In this document: positions 58,350 through 64,000 of the stretch, one piece after another
Layout of the letters: each line of letters opens with the position of its first letter
How positions within the stretch are numbered: the first letter of the stretch is position 1
Assembly: GCA_021413965.1 (NCBI GenBank)
Contig: JAIOPI010000018.1
Location: 1 to 64,000, forward strand
DNA from: Lentisphaerota bacterium
GTDB lineage: Bacteria; Verrucomicrobiota; Kiritimatiellia; UBA8416; JAIOPI01
Direction: 5' to 3'
Length of the DNA stretch: 64,000 nt
Position numbers and translations under genes: made by a program
Notes under the pieces: generated by a model
What the model was told of the DNA's origin: nothing
What the model saw: the letters and a program-made list of their open reading frames with translations, nothing else
Databases searched by the model: none

Positions 58350-59337
58350 CGACCCCACGGGGGCCGGATTTGGGTTGTTTGTTGATGTCGGCATCGGGCG
58401 TGACGAGGGCGGCGTTGGCTTTGCAGGTGCGGAGGAAGACATCGAGCTTGCCGGTGGGCGCGGGTTTCCAGGCGTAGGGGTCGCAGCCGGCAACGGGCAC
58501 GATGCGGCGCATGTCCTGCTTGGCGATGGAAAGGCCTTCTTCGTAGTGCCAGGGCAGCAGCGACCAGGCATTCATGTAGTGATTGACGAGGACGCGGCGG
58601 TAGATCTGACTGCGGTTCTTGCGCGAGCTGTGCAGCAGGTAGCCGTTGAAGAAGACGACGGCGCCGGCCTTGACGACGACCGGGATTTTTTTCGAATCGT
58701 CGAAGCCGAAGGACTCCTCGGAGAAGTCAAACTCCTCGGTGTTGGTGTGCGAACGCTGGGGATAGAGGTAGCCCGAGCGGTGCGACCCCGGCAGGATCCA
58801 GAGGCAGCCGTTTTCCACCGTGGCGTCATCCAGCGCGATCCACGCGCCGCACAGCGACCGGTCACGGGTCGGGATGTAGATCTCGTCCTGGTGCCAGGGC
58901 TGGCCCTGAAAGTCCGGCGGCTTGACGAAGAGCATGGACTGCATGCACTTGACCGAGCCGTCCCAGGCCGGCAAATGCGCGGCGACAATCTGTGAGAGGA
59001 TGCCGCAGATTTTGGCATGCTGCACGTACTTGAGCATGACCGGGCTGATGTAGTGCGGCTGGTGGATGCAGAGGATGTTGCGCAGGACTTCGTCCGCCGG
59101 CATCTCGGCGGGGAGGGGCTTGAGGCGATCCGACGGGTAGCCGCCGCGCGCGATCTTGACGGTGTCGGCCTTGAGTTCGTCCAACTCCGCGGCCGTCATC
59201 AGGTCCGGGACGACGAGGTAACCCTCTTCGACAAAGAAGGCGATCTGCTCGGGCTTGAGCAGCTTGGGGACGTCGATGCGATGGCTGGCGCTGAGCGCCT
59301 GCTGCACGGCATGGGGATCTACAGAGTTAGCCGACAC
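58339..59337 (-). CDS. Phytanoyl-CoA dioxygenase (PhyH) family protein 2
   Basis: A 332-residue member of the same superfamily, clearly different from its neighbours. Motifs: FFVEEGYLVVPDLMTAAEL, the His-x-Asp in PWHQDEIYIPTRD, ENGCLWILPGSHRSGYLYP, and the distal His in GYLLHSSRKNRS. The start is probably the GTG at 59337, which follows AAGGATG; upstream residues in this frame are not family-like. It follows the GH4 gene on the same strand, 158 bases apart. Confidence 0.9.
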   Translation of the reverse strand: MSANSVDPHAVQQALSASHRIDVPKLLKPEQIAFFVEEGYLVVPDLMTAAELDELKADTVKIARGGYPSDRLKPLPAEMPADEVLRNILCIHQPHYISPVMLKYVQHAKICGILSQIVAAHLPAWDGSVKCMQSMLFVKPPDFQGQPWHQDEIYIPTRDRSLCGAWIALDDATVENGCLWILPGSHRSGYLYPQRSHTNTEEFDFSEESFGFDDSKKIPVVVKAGAVVFFNGYLLHSSRKNRSQIYRRVLVNHYMNAWSLLPWHYEEGLSIAKQDMRRIVPVAGCDPYAWKPAPTGKLDVFLRTCKANAALVTPDADINKQPKSGPRGVGPR

Positions 59338-59495
59338 GTCATCATCCTTTCCAGACGGGCAGAATCGTGCCGACGCGACCGCGCCCGCCCGCCTCCTGCA
59401 CCCACAGGAATTGAAGCGGAATTCCGAATGGCTAGGCAATCAAATTCGCGCGGCCCGTTGCCCGCGCATCGGTGCGCGCACCTCGTGCTCGGGCG

Positions 59496-60821
59496 TCAGA
59501 ACGGCAGGAAGCGTGCATACTGGGTGAGGAGGCGGTTGCCCAGTTCGCGGATCCGGGCGGGCGGCAGGTGGCTGCAGACGGAGTCAAGGGCGAGGGCGGC
59601 AAGGGCGGCCTCGCGGTCGGCGGCTTCGCAGGCGTCGACGGTGGCGCGGAAGAGCCGGTCATAGCTGCGCAGCCAGCCGACGACAGGCTCGGGGAAATGG
59701 CCGGCGACGAGGGGCGTGAAGCCGTTGCCATTCACGACGACGAGCGTTTCGACGACGCCGCCTTCGGGGAGGTCCGGCATCTGGCCGCGGTTGGGCACGT
59801 TGCCGACATCGATGAAATTGCGGCCCGTGATGCGCGCGCGGCAGATGTCGACGGCGGTCTCGCGACTTCGCGTCAGATAATGTTCGGGGATGCCTTCCGC
59901 GACGGCCTTCTCGAGTTTGTCGCGGCGGGTCTGCAGCACGTCGCGGCGGTGGGTGATGGGGGTGCGTTTAAGGTTGAAGCGCTTCATGGCATCGGCGCTC
60001 GTGATGTAGTCCGGGAAGAATTCGCAGGTGTGGCGGTCGCCGATGTAGGGCAGCAAGCCGGTTTCGCGCAGGAGGTGGGTGGCCAACTCGTGGTGCGAGG
60101 AGAAGCCCATGGCGTCCTGGTAGTCGGGGTTGCTCATCTGGGTCAGGCTGCGCGTGCGGGCCTGCTCGCGCAATTCATCCATGACGTTGCGCCCCTTGAC
60201 CGCGAGTTCCTTCATCCAGAAGAAGTGATTCAGCCCGCCGAACACGACGGAGATGTCGTCCTCGGACTCGAGCCGGTACATGGTCTTGATCAGTTCCAAA
60301 TTTTCAAAGGCGCCGTGGCAGAGCCCGACGACGGGCGCGCGGCAGTGGCGGGCGAGGACGTCGGTGAGGGTGGTCATCGGATTCGTGTAGTTCAGCACGG
60401 TGGCGTGGGGCGCATAGGCATTGAACTGGGCGGCGAGGTCGACGAAGACCTTGTAATTGCGGATGGTGCGGGCCCAGCCGCCGGGGCCGCTGGTGTCGCC
60501 CACGGTGTGAAGGATGCCGTATTCCTCGGGGATGGCGAGGTCGTGGGCCATGGCGTCGAGGCCGCCGGTGGAGATGGTTACAATGAAGAAGTTGGCGTCG
60601 CGGAAGGCCTCATCACGGTTGTCGGTGGCGGTGATGAGGGCGGGGGCTTTCAGGTCGCCCTTGAGCCGGTTGACGAAAGCCGCGACGAGTTCGGCGGCGG
60701 GGCGGTTGATGTCGTAGAGGACGAAGTGCTGTTCCCGCAGGATGGGGTCGAGCAGCATGTCGGCCATGATTTTGGGCGTCCACGCGAAGCTGCCGCCGCC
60801 GATGAAGACGATCTTGTTCAT
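59496..60821 (-). CDS. Family-4 glycosidase (NAD- and metal-dependent)
   Basis: A 441-residue GH4 enzyme, which cleaves glycosides by an oxidation-elimination route using NAD and a divalent metal. The NAD loop is KIVFIGGGSFAWTPK, followed by NYTNPM, the metal Cys in GLCHGAFE and the His in GLNHFFW. Substrates in the family include alpha-galactosides, alpha-glucosides, glucuronides and 6-phospho-glycosides; no phosphotransferase genes are near, so an unphosphorylated substrate is likelier. GAGGA precedes the ATG. It lies between PhyH genes. Confidence 0.93.
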   Translation of the reverse strand: MNKIVFIGGGSFAWTPKIMADMLLDPILREQHFVLYDINRPAAELVAAFVNRLKGDLKAPALITATDNRDEAFRDANFFIVTISTGGLDAMAHDLAIPEEYGILHTVGDTSGPGGWARTIRNYKVFVDLAAQFNAYAPHATVLNYTNPMTTLTDVLARHCRAPVVGLCHGAFENLELIKTMYRLESEDDISVVFGGLNHFFWMKELAVKGRNVMDELREQARTRSLTQMSNPDYQDAMGFSSHHELATHLLRETGLLPYIGDRHTCEFFPDYITSADAMKRFNLKRTPITHRRDVLQTRRDKLEKAVAEGIPEHYLTRSRETAVDICRARITGRNFIDVGNVPNRGQMPDLPEGGVVETLVVVNGNGFTPLVAGHFPEPVVGWLRSYDRLFRATVDACEAADREAALAALALDSVCSHLPPARIRELGNRLLTQYARFLPF

Positions 60822-60877
60822 CAGAATCCTCGTTCTTCCTGGCCAGGCGTGGGGGACGGGACCGCCGGCGAGGATTC

Positions 60878-61699
60878 TTATTGTTCGTACATGACGGGGT
60901 TAATGGGGCTGTTGATGACTTCGCCGATTTCGGCGCCGGGGCACCAGCGTTCCCAATCGCGCTGCTGATTGTTGTTCACGGGCGGGGCGAGGCGCATGTC
61001 GACGTCGATGTAGATGATGGTCATGACCTTGCGCGGGGTCTGGGTCGTATTGGGTCCGGCGCGGTGGAAGGTCCAGCCGTAGTGGAAGCTGACTTCGCCG
61101 AGATCGAAGGGCTCTTCGATCAGCGGGAAGTTGCGGGCCTGCATGGCCTTTTGAATCTGCTGTTCGCTTTCATCGCTGATGGCGAGGTCGCGGCCGAAGG
61201 TGACGTTATGGCTGCCGGCCGCAAAGGCGAGCGGACCCATATCGAGGGGCGTGGCCTGCAGGGGGATCCAGGCGGTGCAGCTCTTATTGGTTTCGAGCGG
61301 CCAGTAGTACTGGTCGGCGTGCCAGGGCGTGTGGCCGCCGCTGGGTTCCTTGTAGAGGGCCTGGTCGTGGTACATGCGCACGCCGCGGCAGCCCATCAGT
61401 TCGGTGGCGATGCGCGCGAGGCGCTCGCCGAACACGAACTCGCGCACCACGGCATCCTTCTCCCAGATATTCTGTATCTGGAGGAAAGCTTTGTCGTAGG
61501 TCGAGCGCTTCTCGAGGGGGACGTGCATGGTGTTCAGATCGATCACCTTGCGGGTGATCTGGTCGCCATAGTGGTTGATGGCGTCAGCGGACAGCACGTC
61601 CTTGAGTTTGACGAACCCTTTTTGGCGAAAGTACTGGGTCTGTTCCTTGGTTAGCGGATACCGGGAATCGAGATCCATGGCCGGCGATTTGGTTTGCAT
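60878..61699 (-). CDS. Phytanoyl-CoA dioxygenase (PhyH) family protein 3
   Basis: A 273-residue Fe(II)/2-oxoglutarate-type oxygenase. QYFRQKGFVKLKDVL opens the domain; the metal pair is in PWHADQYYWPL; DMGPLAFAAGSHN and the distal His in WTFHRAGPNTT complete it. It is closer to the ectoine-hydroxylase-like branch than PhyH 1 or 2, but without the substrate residues I could name. It is 56 bases upstream of the GH4 gene and likely in its operon. Confidence 0.9.
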   Translation of the reverse strand: MQTKSPAMDLDSRYPLTKEQTQYFRQKGFVKLKDVLSADAINHYGDQITRKVIDLNTMHVPLEKRSTYDKAFLQIQNIWEKDAVVREFVFGERLARIATELMGCRGVRMYHDQALYKEPSGGHTPWHADQYYWPLETNKSCTAWIPLQATPLDMGPLAFAAGSHNVTFGRDLAISDESEQQIQKAMQARNFPLIEEPFDLGEVSFHYGWTFHRAGPNTTQTPRKVMTIIYIDVDMRLAPPVNNNQQRDWERWCPGAEIGEVINSPINPVMYEQ

Positions 61700-61829
61700 G
61701 ATGTCCCCCTTCACACCTCGTAAAGACAGGGGAGAACTTTACTAGACCCGGGAGGCTATGCAAACCAGAAACGATGGCGATCGCCCCGTCGGCACTGTGG
61801 GAATACGGGGCGCCACGGTGTGCGAGTCC

Positions 61830-64000
61830 TTACTGGGCGGCGGTTGCCATCTGCGTGTCCCAGCGGGCGAGGGTGGAGGTCCAGCGGCTTTCGGCACGCA
61901 GGGTTTGCGCCCAGGCGCTGTCGGCAGCGGTTTCGAGGGTGGAGCGCCGTCGGTCGGTCGCGATGGCAAGGGTTCGGCGCAAGGCCGGGGCAGCGGCGGT
62001 GTTTGTGGCGGCGGTGAGTGCGCGCCAGGCGGCGGCTTCCTCGGCCAGCGCGAGCGACCAATCCAATGGGGCCGCCACCGCTTCGACGCGGGCCCGCGCC
62101 GCCGGATCGTTTTCCGTCGCGGCACGTGCATGGGAGAGCAGGGGCAACAGGGGGGCGAGCGATTCGGGCGGGTAATGGGCGGTTTGCGCGGCAAGATCGT
62201 CAAAGCCTTCCAGCCAGATGCCGGTGCGCGGCGCATCCCATTGCGCCTGCAGGGCGCGGCCATAGTTGCGCATGGCATTGGCGGCGGGGCCGAAGGCGCG
62301 TGCGCAGAACTCGGTTTCGAGGGCTTCGGAGTCCTGCCAGGGATTCCAGAGCCAGCGGGCGACGAGCCAGGAAAGGCCGGCATTGAGTCCGGGCAGGCTG
62401 CGGTCCTCCATGAACCACTGGCGGATGCCGGTACGGCAGGCATCGCGGAGGCTGTCGCGCAGCTCGTCGGCGGGATAGCGCGGGAACATCCAGGTGACGA
62501 GGCCGGCGTAGTCGTAGCGGCCCAGCGTGCTGGCGCGCGCCTGCCAGGCGGCGAGGAGTTCGCGGTCGGTGGCGCGTGCCTCGGGATCGGCATGCATGGC
62601 AGATTCCTGGCAAACGAAGACGGTGACGGCGGGGTGGAGCGGGACGGAAGGGGGATGCAGGACGGCGCCGTAGGCGATGGCGCCGAGGCGGCGGCCGGGG
62701 AATTCCGCGGCGACACGCGCGGCGACGGTGTTGACGAAGAGCCAGTAGGGTTCGCTCCACCAGCGCTCGCTGGCGGGCGTGTCGCGGGTGTCGGGCGGGC
62801 AGAGGGCGCGGCACGCATCGCATTCGCACCAGGCGGCGCTGTCGTTGATGCCGAGAGAAAACGCGGCAGGCGGCGGATGGCGGGTGAAGGAGTCGCGTGC
62901 GGCGGCAACGGCGCGCTCGACGATGCCGGGGGCGCTGAGACAGGGCTGCCAGTCGTCATTGGTGGGGCAGGCGCGCTGGCCTGCGCGCAGGGGATACCAT
63001 TCGGGATGCTCGCGGTACCAGCGAGCCGGGTCGTAGATGCGCAGGAGGTTGTGCGAGAAGCCGGTCGTGGGCGAGGGGTGCGAGGGGGTGAGTCCCATGG
63101 CGTCTTCCCAGCGGCGGCGTTCCGCGACGGCGGGATCGGCTGACGATACGGCGTAGAGGCAGCGCATGGTGAACGCCGGGGCGTCGCAGCGCCACCAGGG
63201 CGCCGGGGCGAGGGGCGAGGGGCGAGGAGAGGACGGCGGGAATGGAGGGGGGGACAGCGGGGAATCCCCTTGCAGAGCGTCACGCAGGATGCGTTCGCCG
63301 TGGCGCAGCCCGTCTGGGGTCAGCGCCGTGAGCATGACTTCGTTATCCGACGTGCTGCGCGCGACAAATCCTTCCGGGCCCAGGATGGCAAGGTCGAGGC
63401 CGCTGGACGGATCCACCGCGGCGACCACAGGGTGGAGGCGGAGGGTTTGCGCGTGCACGGGCGCGCGTTCGATGGCGGGCCAGTTGGCGACTTGGACGTC
63501 GAAGAGGTCTTCGTCGGTGTGGACAATCTGTGTGCCGTCGCTGGTGCTCAGGAGCACAGACAGCAAGGAGTGGGCGCGGTCGAGGGTGGGCATGGTCAGC
63601 GTCGTGATGATGGTTTCCCCGAGGCATGGGACGCCATCGCCGAACCGTTGCGGTGCGATCTGGTCGAAGGCGAGCTGGCGCGAGAAGGAGACTTTGCCCG
63701 CGCGATCCAGCAGGCGGACCGAAGCGGCGAGATCGGGCGGGACGCCTTCATGGAAGGTCCAGAACAGGCGGAGTTGATCGGGCTGCTCGGGTTGGGAGCG
63801 GAGCAGGTCTAGTCCTTCCAGGATGACGGAGCCGCCGAGATAGCGAACGCCGAGTCCGACCGGAGGCGTGGCCGCGGTCAGCAGATCCACGGCGCGCTGG
63901 GTGGGGCCTCCTGCGGGCGATACGGGAGCGGCAGGGCCGGCAGCGCGGATGAGGGCGGCGAGTGCGGGCGCATCGGTGGGGCTGTCCGCGGCGATGGCGG
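61830..64000 (-). CDS. DUF4838-containing protein (N-terminus beyond window)
   Basis: The frame is open to the window edge, so the start is missing; 723 residues are visible. The central part carries the DUF4838 signature: REHPEWYPLRAGQRACP, LGINDSAAWCECDACRALCP and the strand order of a TIM barrel of glycosidase type. The visible N-terminal 270 residues look like a carbohydrate-binding or beta-sandwich region; the C-terminal 170 are helical. DUF4838 proteins are found in polysaccharide loci of Bacteroidota and PVC phyla. It heads, or belongs near the head of, the cluster down to 56398. Confidence 0.85.
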   Translation of the reverse strand, partial: AIAADSPTDAPALAALIRAAGPAAPVSPAGGPTQRAVDLLTAATPPVGLGVRYLGGSVILEGLDLLRSQPEQPDQLRLFWTFHEGVPPDLAASVRLLDRAGKVSFSRQLAFDQIAPQRFGDGVPCLGETIITTLTMPTLDRAHSLLSVLLSTSDGTQIVHTDEDLFDVQVANWPAIERAPVHAQTLRLHPVVAAVDPSSGLDLAILGPEGFVARSTSDNEVMLTALTPDGLRHGERILRDALQGDSPLSPPPFPPSSPRPSPLAPAPWWRCDAPAFTMRCLYAVSSADPAVAERRRWEDAMGLTPSHPSPTTGFSHNLLRIYDPARWYREHPEWYPLRAGQRACPTNDDWQPCLSAPGIVERAVAAARDSFTRHPPPAAFSLGINDSAAWCECDACRALCPPDTRDTPASERWWSEPYWLFVNTVAARVAAEFPGRRLGAIAYGAVLHPPSVPLHPAVTVFVCQESAMHADPEARATDRELLAAWQARASTLGRYDYAGLVTWMFPRYPADELRDSLRDACRTGIRQWFMEDRSLPGLNAGLSWLVARWLWNPWQDSEALETEFCARAFGPAANAMRNYGRALQAQWDAPRTGIWLEGFDDLAAQTAHYPPESLAPLLPLLSHARAATENDPAARARVEAVAAPLDWSLALAEEAAAWRALTAATNTAAAPALRRTLAIATDRRRSTLETAADSAWAQTLRAESRWTSTLARWDTQMATAAQ

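Noticed and set aside
1..64000. CRISPR arrays, rRNA genes, complete insertion sequences
   Set aside because: No regularly spaced repeat-spacer pattern, no rRNA core sequence and no transposase domain noticed on either strand.

Overview
The window is high-GC (roughly two thirds G+C) bacterial chromosome. Two TonB-dependent receptors, a lipoprotein, CsgG-like proteins and a small secretin-like protein show a Gram-negative, double-membrane cell. The cluster at the right end (three phytanoyl-CoA-dioxygenase-type oxygenases, a family-4 glycosidase, a DUF4838 protein) together with the large secreted DUF3857/transglutaminase protein points to the PVC superphylum (Kiritimatiellota, Lentisphaerota or Verrucomicrobiota). 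That placement is inferred from gene content only; there is no rRNA in the window.

Region 1 (1-4881) is the end of an integrated mobile element lying against the 3' end of a tRNA-Arg(CCG) gene (4882-4958). Four short plus-strand genes, three of them chained by ATGA overlaps, face a minus-strand replication operon: an AlpA-like DNA-binding protein, a Cys-rich protein, a primase-like protein and a RepA-like ATPase. Six copies of a 9-base motif lie where the two units converge and look like iterons of a replication origin. The integrase is not in the window.

Region 2 (5004-25382) is mainly chromosomal housekeeping: a truncated four-helix-bundle gene, serC, a secreted unknown protein, proBA, a TonB-dependent receptor, a 1281-residue tandem DUF3857/transglutaminase protein, a redoxin, a hybrid sensor protein that lacks its phospho-accepting histidine, prmA, a mini-secretin, an endonuclease/cardiolipin-synthase pair, three Hsp20 genes behind a sigma-54-type promoter and closed by a strong terminator, and a cupin.

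Region 3 (25550-31752) is a five-gene co-directional locus: an ECF sigma factor, a one-helix membrane protein that is probably its anti-sigma factor, a secreted amidotransferase-like protein, a CsgG-like protein, and a large protein with two CsgG-like domains, TPR-like helices and another amidotransferase-like end. I do not recognise it as a described system.

Region 4 (31891-47211) holds a STAS-like protein, a TonB-dependent receptor under a clear TPP riboswitch (so thiamine-related uptake), a ClC chloride channel/antiporter, glpD followed by a sodium:solute symporter, a lipoprotein, an oxidoreductase gene reduced by internal deletions, a large TIM-barrel-like protein, an orphan kinase with seven PAS domains, and a coiled-coil protein.

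Region 5 (47393-56361) is a five-gene operon in which every junction is an ATGA overlap: cNMP-binding/patatin phospholipase, AMP-forming CoA ligase, thiolase, FadJ-type multifunctional enzyme and a long acyl-CoA dehydrogenase. This is a route from phospholipid to beta-oxidation behind a sigma-54-like promoter. Region 6 (56398-64000, minus strand) is a carbohydrate-type cluster: SDR, three PhyH-type dioxygenases, a GH4 glycosidase and a DUF4838 protein cut by the window edge.
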